In this document: one piece after another, positions 1-5,150 of the stretch
How positions within the stretch are numbered: position 1 is the first letter of the stretch
Layout: each line of letters opens with the position of its first letter
DNA from: Propionibacterium sp.
GTDB lineage: Bacteria; Actinomycetota; Actinomycetes; Propionibacteriales; Propionibacteriaceae
Direction of reading: 5' to 3'
Assembly: GCA_012514785.1 (NCBI GenBank)
Contig: JAAYZP010000284.1
Coordinates: forward strand, 1 to 7,196
Length of the DNA stretch: 7,196 bases
Notes under the pieces: generated by a model
Database searches by the model: none
The model's input: the letters and a program-made list of their open reading frames with translations, nothing else
Told to the model about the DNA's origin: nothing
Program-made: the position numbers and the translations under genes

Positions 1-417
1 GCCCGCGTGGTGCGCGAGATCTACAAGGTGGACAACGTCGTCGCCCGCATCTACGACCAGGGGCGCGCGCAGGTCTACGAACGCCTCGGGATCCCGACGG
101 TGGCCCCGGTGCGCTGGACCACCGGCCAGGTGCTGCGTCGGCTGCTGCCGGAGGGCTCCGAGCCGGTGTGGCGCGACCCTTCGGGCGAGACGCGGCTGCT
201 GGAGGTGCACGTGCACCCCGGCTGGGTCAGGCGTCGGATCGTCGAGTTGGCGGAGGCGGCGCACTGTGTGATCCCGTTCGTCGTCCGGCTGGGCAGCGGC
301 TTGGTGCCGACGGCCCGCACCGTGTTCCAGGACGGGGACCGCGTCTACGTCGCGTGCGAGGTGGAGGCCACCTCCGGCGTCGAACTCGTGCTCGGCAACC
401 CACCGAAGGGACATTGA
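1..417 (+). CDS. ceoB: TrkA family potassium uptake regulator, CeoB-like (partial, 5' end outside window)
   Basis: The frame is open from base 1 and gives 138 residues up to a TGA at 415-417, so the gene begins upstream of the window; the GTG at 7 is an internal codon. Residues 1-50 are the end of an RCK_N/TrkA_N nucleotide-binding domain (VARIYDQ, then ERLGIPTVAPVRWTT, typical of actinobacterial TrkA proteins). Residues from about 55 to the end form a TrkA_C domain (VHPGWVRRRIVELA, then GDRVYVACEV). Family members are cytoplasmic regulators that bind NAD(H) or nucleotides and gate a Trk/Ktr-type K+ channel or a related transporter. The next gene starts 1 bp downstream and encodes a second TrkA protein, the same tandem arrangement as ceoB-ceoC in mycobacteria, so the two products probably act together and are co-translated. 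The family is clear; the symbol is by synteny and resemblance. Confidence 0.9.
   Translation, partial: ARVVREIYKVDNVVARIYDQGRAQVYERLGIPTVAPVRWTTGQVLRRLLPEGSEPVWRDPSGETRLLEVHVHPGWVRRRIVELAEAAHCVIPFVVRLGSGLVPTARTVFQDGDRVYVACEVEATSGVELVLGNPPKGH
406..411 (+). promoter_or_regulatory. ribosome binding site of ceoC-like gene
   Basis: AAGGGA lies inside the last codons of the upstream TrkA gene, 7 nt before the ATG at 419. It supports that start and translational coupling of the pair. Confidence 0.6.
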
Positions 418-418
418 C

Positions 419-850
419 ATGCGGGTATCCATCGCCGGCGCCGGGCAGGTGGGGCGCTCCATCGCCCGGGAACTCATCGCGGGCGGCCACGAGGTCACCC
501 TCATCGAGCGCGATGCCGCCGCGATCCAGACCGACGCCGTCGCCGACGCGGCCTGGGTCCGCGCGGATGCCTGCGAACTCGCCAGCTTGGAGGAGCTCGG
601 GCTGGAGACCTTCGACGTCGCCATCGCCGCCACCGGGGACGACAAGGCGAACCTCGTGCACTCGCTGCTCGCCAAGACGGAATTCGGCGTGCCGCGCACG
701 GTGGCGCGCGTCAACCACCCGGACAACGAGTGGCTCTTCGACCACCAGTGGGGTGTGGACGCCGCGGTCTCCATGCCGCGGCTGATGGCCGCGCTCGTGG
801 AGGAGGCCGTCGAGGGTCAGGCGGGCAGCACCGAGAACGCGGGGTGGTAG
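419..850 (+). CDS. ceoC: TrkA family protein, CeoC-like, truncated to the nucleotide-binding domain
   Basis: This 143-residue protein begins with a Rossmann RCK_N domain: GAGQVG (Gly7, Gly9, Gly12), the acidic Glu30 at the end of the second strand that normally contacts the ribose, then DACELASLEELGL (50-62), IAATGDDKANL (69-79) and KTEFGVPRTVARVNHP (86-101). Homology to the family runs to about residue 132 (PRLMAALVEEAVE). The last 11 residues are unrelated and end at TAG 848-850. Relatives are usually about 220 residues and carry a TrkA_C domain after this point, as the upstream partner does; that domain is absent here. The last 34 bp overlap the 3' end of the convergent OB-fold gene, so the tail is antisense coding sequence of that gene. 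The start is supported by the AAGGGA site and the 1-bp gap to the upstream gene. The protein may still dimerise with the upstream TrkA through RCK_N, or it may be decaying. Confidence 0.85.
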   Translation: MRVSIAGAGQVGRSIARELIAGGHEVTLIERDAAAIQTDAVADAAWVRADACELASLEELGLETFDVAIAATGDDKANLVHSLLAKTEFGVPRTVARVNHPDNEWLFDHQWGVDAAVSMPRLMAALVEEAVEGQAGSTENAGW

Positions 851-1152
851 AGCACGCGCTTCCCGTCGCGCTCCGCGAGCCGGCCGGAGGCCACGACGCC
901 GTCCCCCTCGACGAGCGCGGTGATCCCGTCGCGCCCCATCCAGATCAGCGTGAGCGTGCCGGTGGTGTCACGGATCGTCACCTCGAACCACCCCGTGCGC
1001 GGGTCGGTCCCGGTGCGCTCGACGACGCCGCCGACGTGCACCCTGGCCCTCGGCTCGCACGCCGCGATCGGCGTGACCCCGGCACCGGCGACCGCGGCTG
1101 CGGCCCCACCGGGAGCGCCCAGCCACTGCTTCACGCGGTCGGCGAAGGTCAT
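817..1152 (-). CDS. OB-fold nucleic-acid-binding domain protein (Rv2694c-like)
   Basis: The 111-residue protein starts at an ATG (1152) that overlaps the stop of the DUF3710 gene as ATGA. An N-terminal stretch containing RVKQWLG and an Ala/Gly-rich segment (about 1-30) precedes an OB-fold: RVHVGGVVERTGTD (37-50), WFEVTIRDTTGTLTLIWMGR (55-74), then VEGDGVVASGRLAERDGK (81-98) and a closing YHPAFSV. This follows the actinobacterial OB-fold family pattern of a V-x-G-x-V strand, a D-x-T/S-G-x-L turn, a W-x-GR strand and a final NP/HP-x-Y/F. The ligand is not known, and nucleic-acid binding is inferred from the fold. It is the last gene of the DUF3093-dut-DUF3710 operon. Its 3' end overlaps the truncated ceoC by 34 bp. 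In relatives a DUF3159 gene usually lies between this gene and ceoC; it is missing here. Confidence 0.88.
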   Translation of the reverse strand: MTFADRVKQWLGAPGGAAAAVAGAGVTPIAACEPRARVHVGGVVERTGTDPRTGWFEVTIRDTTGTLTLIWMGRDGITALVEGDGVVASGRLAERDGKRVLYHPAFSVLPA

Positions 1153-1919
1153 CCCCGTGGCAGGCCGTTGCCCTCGACGGGGCCTGGGTCGACCTGCTGT
1201 TCCTCCGGTTTCGGCGCCCCTTCGGGGATGGTGAACGGGATCACCGCACCGGGTGCCACGGGCGAGGTGCCGCGTCGCACCACCAGGTTGGCGAAGAACT
1301 CGGTGACGGTGATCGTGACGTCCTCGTTCTGCGGCTCCAGCGCCGCCTTCCCGAACACGACGCCGCGCAGCACCCAGGACGGGCCCTCGGCGAGCCAGGT
1401 GCGCGTCACCTGCATCCCGACCGCACCCTCCTTGGTCTGCACAGGGAAGGCCCTGGCGATCTCGGTGCCGAACGGGCCGCGGCGCACCGTGGTGCGCGAG
1501 TTCTTGCCCTGGCTGGCGGCGATGATGTCGCGGCGCACCTCGGGGATGTAGGCGCTCTTCGCGGGTGCGCCGAACAGCGCCACCTCGATCGCGGAGTCCT
1601 TGTCGCGGACGATGATCGCCTGCGGCACCTGCTGCTTGTTGACGCTGAGCTGGAGGTTCATGTTCTTGAAGGGGGTGACGACGAGGGAGCCCAGGTCGAG
1701 GCGCTTGACGTCGTCGGCCTCGAGGTCGACCTCCTCGATGTCGAAGGGGCCCTCCTCGCGCTGGAACTCGGCGTCCCACTCGAGCCACTGGGTCTCGGCC
1801 TTCTCGAGTGCCGAGGGCGCGGGCGCGTCCGTCTCCTCGGGGTCGTCGGAGGCCTCCGGGGTTACCTCGACCTCCTCGGTGCTCTGCTGCTCCCGGCGCT
1901 TCCTGCGTCCAAAAATCAC
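1149..1919 (-). CDS. DUF3710 domain-containing protein
   Basis: The 256-residue protein has a basic start (FGRRKRRE), an acidic low-complexity N-terminal region (about residues 14-56), then the DUF3710 domain from about 57 to 215. Recognisable blocks are GPFDIEEVDLEADDVKRLDLG (57-77), NMNLQLSV (86-93), RRGPFGTEI (146-154), LAEGPSWVLRGVVFGKAA (176-193) and a strand ending FFANLVVRRG (208-217). The tail is Pro/Glu-rich. It is probably cytoplasmic, with no signal peptide or membrane span. The start is GTG at 1919, forming a 4-bp GTGA overlap with the dut stop, and is backed by GGAG 7 nt upstream. The stop overlaps the next start as ATGA. No biochemical role is established to my knowledge; conserved linkage to dut suggests, without proof, a housekeeping role. 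Confidence 0.92.
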   Translation of the reverse strand: MIFGRRKRREQQSTEEVEVTPEASDDPEETDAPAPSALEKAETQWLEWDAEFQREEGPFDIEEVDLEADDVKRLDLGSLVVTPFKNMNLQLSVNKQQVPQAIIVRDKDSAIEVALFGAPAKSAYIPEVRRDIIAASQGKNSRTTVRRGPFGTEIARAFPVQTKEGAVGMQVTRTWLAEGPSWVLRGVVFGKAALEPQNEDVTITVTEFFANLVVRRGTSPVAPGAVIPFTIPEGAPKPEEQQVDPGPVEGNGLPRG

Positions 1920-2359
1920 TTCTCAGCTCCACTCAACAATTGGCTGCCGCCAGTAGAACCATACCCACCGGCCCCCCGCTCGGTTTCGCCCAGTTCTTCG
2001 ACCGGCTCGAACTCGGCCGCGACGAAGGGTACGACCACCAGCTGCGCGACCCTGTCCCCCACGCCGATCTCGATGGTCTCGCGCGGGTCGAGGTTGATCA
2101 GGCAGACCTTGATCTCACCGCGGTAGCCGGAGTCGATCACCCCGGGGGCGTTGACGATGCTGAGGCCGACGCGGGCGGCCAGGCCCGATCGCGGGGTGAC
2201 CAGCCCGACGGTGCCGGCGGGCAGTGCGATCCGCACCCCGGTGCCCACCACCTTGCGCTCGCCGGGCGGCAGCGTGGCGGGCTCGGCCGCCAGCAGGTCC
2301 GCGCCGGCGTCGCCGGGCCGGGCGTAGGTCGGGGGCACACCGACGACGGGGATCCGCAT
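1916..2359 (-). CDS. dut: dUTP diphosphatase (deoxyuridine triphosphatase)
   Basis: The enzyme hydrolyses dUTP to dUMP and pyrophosphate. This keeps uracil out of DNA and feeds thymidylate synthesis. The protein is 147 residues, normal for the trimeric bacterial family, and all five motifs are present: I, RPGDAGADL (14-22); II, PRSGLAAR (56-63); III, GVIDSGYRGEIKV (73-85), including the catalytic Asp76 and the uracil-stacking Tyr79; IV, DRVAQLVVVP (102-111); V, RGAGGYGSTG (128-137), the phosphate-binding arm with Tyr133 at the position that is commonly Phe. The ATG at 2359 was chosen because it lies 1 bp after the DUF3093 stop and gives a family-like MRIPVVGV start; an in-frame GTG at 2389 would add 10 residues overlapping DUF3093. 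The gene is coupled to DUF3093 upstream and to DUF3710 downstream (GTGA overlap). Confidence 0.97.
   Translation of the reverse strand: MRIPVVGVPPTYARPGDAGADLLAAEPATLPPGERKVVGTGVRIALPAGTVGLVTPRSGLAARVGLSIVNAPGVIDSGYRGEIKVCLINLDPRETIEIGVGDRVAQLVVVPFVAAEFEPVEELGETERGAGGYGSTGGSQLLSGAEK
1927..1930 (-). promoter_or_regulatory. ribosome binding site of the DUF3710 gene
   Basis: GGAG on the minus strand lies inside the last codons of dut, 7 nt before the GTG start at 1919. It decides in favour of that GTG start and coupled translation. Confidence 0.55.
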
Positions 2360-2360
2360 C

Positions 2361-2804
2361 TCAGGCCGCCTGCATGGCGCGGATGGCACCGGCCAGTTCG
2401 TCGGGCTTGCGCGTGTTGATCAGCCAGGCGGAGTGAGGATCGGCGTCGTCGTCGATCTCGACCTTCACGACGTCGCGGAGGAACGGGCGGGTGATCAGGA
2501 AACTGCGCTTGTCGCTGCCCGGCCCCAGCACGCGGTCGGCCTCCGCTCCGCGCAACGCGGTCACGTCCCCGACGTATTCGGCCTCCAGGCTGTAGCGCCC
2601 GGCGCGCAGCACGTCGTCGGCGACGGTGATCCGCAATGTGTAGCCCACCAGCCCCACGACGACGATGGCCGTGCTGAACACCGCGAAGAGCACCGCGATC
2701 CAGAGGTCGACGTAGGCGAAGACGGCGACGTCGAGTGAGAGGGCTAGCCCGAGGGCGATGATCCACCAGAGGATGGGCACCCGGACGCGTTCTTGATAAG
2801 TCAC
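2361..2804 (-). CDS. DUF3093 domain-containing membrane protein
   Basis: From the GTG at 2804 the protein has 147 residues and opens MTYQERVRVPILWW, which matches the usual N-terminus of this actinobacterial family (YxERLxVPxxWW). Two hydrophobic segments, about residues 11-31 and 35-55, make it an inner-membrane protein with a short N-terminus and a soluble C-terminal part. Late conserved blocks are LRAGRYSL (66-73), a RPFLRDVVKVEIDDDADPHS stretch and the closing WLINTRKPDELAGAI. An in-frame ATG at 2831 would add nine residues, but it sits inside the promoter proposed for the divergent DUF4235 gene. A TANNNT box 7 nt before the GTG suggests a leaderless transcript. It is the first gene of the operon that runs into dut. 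Its function is unknown. In M. tuberculosis, as I recall, the homologue (Rv2698) lies on the strand opposite dut, whereas here the two are co-oriented. Confidence 0.88.
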   Translation of the reverse strand: MTYQERVRVPILWWIIALGLALSLDVAVFAYVDLWIAVLFAVFSTAIVVVGLVGYTLRITVADDVLRAGRYSLEAEYVGDVTALRGAEADRVLGPGSDKRSFLITRPFLRDVVKVEIDDDADPHSAWLINTRKPDELAGAIRAMQAA

Positions 2805-2806
2805 GA

Positions 2807-2834
2807 TTCCAAATCTAGCGGGAGTGGGCATAAT
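2807..2834 (+). promoter_or_regulatory. putative promoter of the DUF4235 gene
   Basis: CATAAT at 2829-2834 is a good -10 candidate. TTCCAA at 2807-2812, 16 nt upstream, is a weak -35. Transcription would start near 2841, immediately before the AGGAGG ribosome binding site, leaving a leader of about 13 nt. The element is interleaved with the opposing DUF3093 promoter, so the two could compete or be co-regulated. Confidence 0.4.
2812..2817 (-). promoter_or_regulatory. putative -10 box of the DUF3093-dut operon (leaderless start)
   Basis: On the minus strand TAGATT fits the actinobacterial TANNNT -10 consensus and ends 7 nt before the GTG at 2804. Transcription starting at that distance would begin on or next to the G of the start codon, giving a leaderless mRNA. 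No Shine-Dalgarno sequence precedes the GTG, which agrees. No clear -35 is visible. The site is inferred from sequence alone. Confidence 0.45.
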
Positions 2835-2841
2835 GGGGTCC

Positions 2842-2847
2842 AGGAGG
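2842..2847 (+). promoter_or_regulatory. ribosome binding site of the DUF4235 gene
   Basis: A perfect AGGAGG lies 6 nt before the ATG at 2854. It fixes that start over the in-frame GTG at 2824 and ATG at 2833, which lie upstream of it. Confidence 0.85.
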
Positions 2848-2853
2848 ATCGAT

Positions 2854-3156
2854 ATGAGACTTACCGAAAAGGTAATCTGGAACGTCTACTCGGGCGTTCT
2901 CGGGGGACTGGCGACGTTCATCGCGCAGAAGCTCATCACCAGGGCCTGGGAGGCTGCCACAGGGGAAGAGCCGCCGGATCCCAACGATCCCGACGCCCCG
3001 CTGGTGCAGGCCATCATCTGGGCGGCCGCCAGCGGCGTGGGCGTGGGTGTGACCCAGCTCACCATGAACCGCTTCATCCAGCGACGCTGGGTGAAGAACA
3101 TGGGTCACTCCGCACCGGGCAAGCTCCGGAACCACCTGGATATCAAGAAGAAGTAG
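2854..3156 (+). CDS. DUF4235 domain-containing small membrane protein
   Basis: The 100-residue protein matches the small actinobacterial DUF4235 family. It has a first hydrophobic helix at about 11-25 (YSGVLGGLATFIAQK), a linker with the characteristic W-x-x-x-T-G-x-x-PP-x-P motif (Trp32 to Pro43), a second hydrophobic helix at about 50-70, and a basic tail ending in Lys-Lys-Lys. Two membrane spans are likely. The function is unknown. The start is set by the perfect AGGAGG 6 nt upstream. The gene appears monocistronic: DUF3093 diverges upstream and DUF4193 converges from the right with a 17-bp gap (3157-3173). I see no convincing terminator hairpin in that gap. Confidence 0.88.
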   Translation: MRLTEKVIWNVYSGVLGGLATFIAQKLITRAWEAATGEEPPDPNDPDAPLVQAIIWAAASGVGVGVTQLTMNRFIQRRWVKNMGHSAPGKLRNHLDIKKK

Positions 3157-3173
3157 TCACCCGCGGCCGACGG

Positions 3174-3470
3174 TCACACGCAGTCGACGCAGAACTTCTC
3201 GTCGCCGCGGTCCTCGGCCAGTTGGGTGTGCGACTTCACCAGGTAGCAGGAAGCGCAGGTGAACTCGTCCGACTGCCGGGGCAGCACGCGGACGGTCAGT
3301 TCCTCGTGCGACAGGTCCGCGCCCGGCAGTTCGAATGTTTCCGCCGCCTCGACCTCGTCCTCGTCAACCTTCCCCGAGTTCTTGTCGTTGCGACGTGATT
3401 TCAACTCCTCGATGGAGTCTTCCGGCAGTTCCTCGTCGGTCTTGCGCGGTGCGTCGTAATCGGTTGCCAT
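3174..3470 (-). CDS. DUF4193 family zinc-finger protein (Rv2699c-like)
   Basis: The 98-residue protein opens MATDYDAPRKTDEEL, the near-invariant start of this actinobacterial family. The sequence continues DSIEELKSRRNDKNSG (18-33), an acidic segment, ETFELPGADLSHEELTVRV (44-62) and DEFTCASCYLV (68-78). Four cysteines form two CxxC pairs, Cys72/Cys75 and Cys94/Cys97, spaced like a small treble-clef or DksA-type zinc site. The size and the charged N-terminal part would suit a small nucleic-acid- or RNA-polymerase-associated protein, but no function is established to my knowledge. The ATG at 3470 is preceded by GAAGGA at 3476-3481, 5 nt away, a good ribosome binding site. The gene diverges from sepH, as is common in the phylum. 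Confidence 0.95.
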   Translation of the reverse strand: MATDYDAPRKTDEELPEDSIEELKSRRNDKNSGKVDEDEVEAAETFELPGADLSHEELTVRVLPRQSDEFTCASCYLVKSHTQLAEDRGDEKFCVDCV

Positions 3471-3598
3471 TTATGTCCTTCGGTTTCGATCTCGGGCATA
3501 TGTGTACCACAGCTGTCAAGGAAACCAAGAGCCGGGTCAGGGGCAGGATACTTCTTCGCTGGTAGATTGATCCTTTAGGTTGCTCATTTGGGAGTTCG
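3471..3598. other. divergent intergenic region between DUF4193 and sepH
   Basis: This 128-bp region is clearly AT-richer than its flanks and must hold both promoters. On the minus strand an exact TTGACA (3514-3519) could be a -35 box for DUF4193, but no good -10 follows at 16-18 nt. An inverted repeat with perfect 4-bp arms, TGTG-N3-CACA (3501-3511), lies in the DUF4193 leader and could be an operator. On the plus strand TANNNT-type boxes (TAGATT 3563-3568, TAGGTT 3576-3581) precede sepH, and GGGAG (3590-3594) lies 4 nt before its ATG. No homology to the usual SepH N-terminal segment is seen in any frame here. Confidence 0.5.
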
Positions 3599-4501
3599 AT
3601 GAATAGTGCACTGACACCTCGGGAGATCCAGGCTCGCCTGCGCGCGGGCGCCACCGTCGCCGACGTGGCGGCCGCTGCCGGTGTCGAAGTCGTCGACATC
3701 GACGCGTTCGCCGGCCCCGTTCTCGCGGAGCGCGAGTTCATGGCGAGCAGCGCGCTGTCGGCCACGGTGCGACGTCGCGGCGAGGGCAGCAGCCACCACC
3801 GGCTCGGTGAGATCGTCCGCGAACGCCTCCAGCAGCGGGGCATCGACGCCGACGACATCCGGTGGGACGCCTGGCGCCAGGAGGACCTCCGCTGGCGCGT
3901 GGTGGGCGTCCAGACCGACGATGCCGGCACCCGCACCGCGGAGTTCGTGTTCGACCACAAGGCGCGCTTCAGCGTCGCGCACAACACCGACGGGCGCTGG
4001 ATGATCGGCGATCGCGCCCCGGGCGCCCCCGAGGAGGAGGAGTCCACCGTCGACCTCGACGACGAACTCGCGCTCCTGCGCGCCACGAGCGAACGGCGCC
4101 CGGTAGCGGATGCGCCCGGCGACGACGTCCCCGGCGCCGCCACCATGCACGGCGCGTTCGAGGACACCTCGGAGTTGGATGCGCTCTACGACCTCCTGAG
4201 CGGCGTGAGCGAGGACTCCGTCCGGATCTACACGGGCCTCGACGACGACGCACCCGCCAAGCCGAAGGCGAAGCGCGAGCCCAAGGCGCAGTCGGAGCCC
4301 GAGCAGCCCGAGCCGGATCCGAAACCCGAGCCCGCGCAGAAGCCGAAGACCGCCCCCGAGAACTCCGAGCCGATCCAGGATTCCCTGGTCGAGGACGAGG
4401 GCACCCCGCCGGCGCCGCAGCCCAAGCCGAAACCTCGCCGTCGTGGGCGCGCGCACGTCCCCAGTTGGGACGAGATCATGTTCGGCGGACCGACGAAGTA
4501 G
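3599..4501 (+). CDS. sepH: SepH-like cell division regulator (DUF3071), N-terminally short
   Basis: SepH is the actinobacterial protein that binds FtsZ and promotes filament assembly at the division site. This 300-residue product has the helix-turn-helix-like part of DUF3071 right at its start (LTPREIQARLRAGATVADVAAAAGV, residues 5-29, then FAGPVLAERE 37-46). A conserved domain segment follows around RWDAWRQEDLRWRVVGV (about 88-104) and WMIGDRAP. Then come a long Asp/Glu/Pro/Lys-rich disordered linker (about 215-280) and the conserved C-terminal signature VPSWDEIMFGG (287-297), whose presence makes the assignment firm. Family members normally carry about 55 further residues ahead of the helix-turn-helix, a small beta-rich segment. 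Here an in-frame TAG at 3563 and no start before the ATG at 3599 exclude them. A GGGAG 4 nt upstream serves as a possible ribosome binding site. The stop directly abuts that of convergent tdk. Confidence 0.92.
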   Translation: MNSALTPREIQARLRAGATVADVAAAAGVEVVDIDAFAGPVLAEREFMASSALSATVRRRGEGSSHHRLGEIVRERLQQRGIDADDIRWDAWRQEDLRWRVVGVQTDDAGTRTAEFVFDHKARFSVAHNTDGRWMIGDRAPGAPEEEESTVDLDDELALLRATSERRPVADAPGDDVPGAATMHGAFEDTSELDALYDLLSGVSEDSVRIYTGLDDDAPAKPKAKREPKAQSEPEQPEPDPKPEPAQKPKTAPENSEPIQDSLVEDEGTPPAPQPKPKPRRRGRAHVPSWDEIMFGGPTK

Positions 4502-5150
4502 TCACCAGTCGTCGTTGCCGAACGGCAGCGGTTCCGGGGAGAGCGTGGCCCTGGCCTTCGCCTTCGTGACCCTCCGACGGTGGTGCAGCCGGCACAGCAC
4601 CTCGTAGCCCACCTCGTGCTCCCCCGTCGTGTCACCGACGACCACCTGGGAGCCCTCCGTCACCATCTCCCCGTTCCGGGTGCGCGCGTTGTGCGTTCCG
4701 CGCTGCCCGCACCAGCACAGCGGCCCGATCGGCAGGGTCTCGGTGCGGTCGGCGAGCTCGACCAGCCGCTGCGAACCCGGGAACAGCTTGGTCCGGAAGT
4801 CCGCGAGGATGCCGAAGGTGTAGACGTCGATCTGGAGTTCGTCGACGATGCGCGCGAGCTGGTCTATCTGCTCGCCGGTGTAGAACTGGGCCTCGTCGCA
4901 GATGAGGTAGTCGACGCGCTTGCCGGTGGTGAGTTCGTGGATGACGAACATCCAGAAGTCGAACGCCTCGTCCACCTCGAGGGCCTCGCGCGAGCCCGAG
5001 CCGGGAGGTGACGGCCGAGTCCCCCGAGCGGTCCTGCTGGGTGAACAGGCGCCCCTTGCGCCCGTGGACCGACTGCGTGTAGTCCATCTGCAGCGCCAAG
5101 GTGGACTTGCCGCAGTCCATGGGCCCCGTGTGGAAGACGAGTTCAGCCAC
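4502..5150 (-). pseudogene. tdk: thymidine kinase, frameshifted
   Basis: Type II thymidine kinase phosphorylates thymidine to dTMP in the salvage pathway. The N-terminal part is read from the GTG at 5150: MAELVFHTGP, with the Walker A loop GPMDCGKST at residues 9-17, through SRLGL at 49-53. From about 4993 the homology continues in another frame (SREALEVDEAF) and runs to the TGA at 4502. It carries DEAQFY (86-91 of the joined protein, catalytic Glu87), GILADFRT, and the zinc site Cys146/Cys148 with Cys187/His190. Joined, the parts give 216 residues, a normal length. The family pattern LGL-SREAL implies a 2-bp loss (CT of CTCTCG) or a 1-bp gain at 4990-4995. Uncorrected, the N-terminal frame runs to a stop at 4632 as a 172-residue product without DEAQF or the zinc site. 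The start has an AGGA 6-7 nt upstream and overlaps the glycosyltransferase stop by 8 bp. A sequencing error remains possible. Confidence 0.88.

Noticed and set aside
817..1932. One 371-codon minus frame joining the OB-fold gene to sequence upstream
   Set aside because: Only the last 111 codons resemble a protein family. The upstream part is the out-of-frame reading of the DUF3710 gene, and the ATGA overlap gives the proper start at 1152.
3157..3173. Terminator between the DUF4235 and DUF4193 genes
   Set aside because: The 17-bp gap contains a CCGCGG palindrome, but it does not form a stem of useful length followed by a T-tract on either strand.
3473..3565. A 30-codon plus-strand reading frame from ATG 3473 (MSFGFDLGHM start)
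   Set aside because: It has no ribosome binding site or family resemblance. It lies in the promoter region upstream of sepH and is not in frame with it.
3584..4456. A 290-codon minus-strand frame opposite sepH
   Set aside because: It is a low-complexity antisense shadow of sepH, and the C-terminal VPSWDEIMFGG signature proves the plus strand is coding.
4502..4975. A separate 157-residue gene starting at GTG 4975
   Set aside because: It lacks the Walker A half and begins mid-domain. It is the 3' part of the frameshifted thymidine kinase.
4990..4998. Programmed ribosomal frameshifting in tdk
   Set aside because: No slippery heptamer, stalling codon or stop is present at the junction, and tdk is not known for recoding. 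Mutation or sequencing error is simpler.
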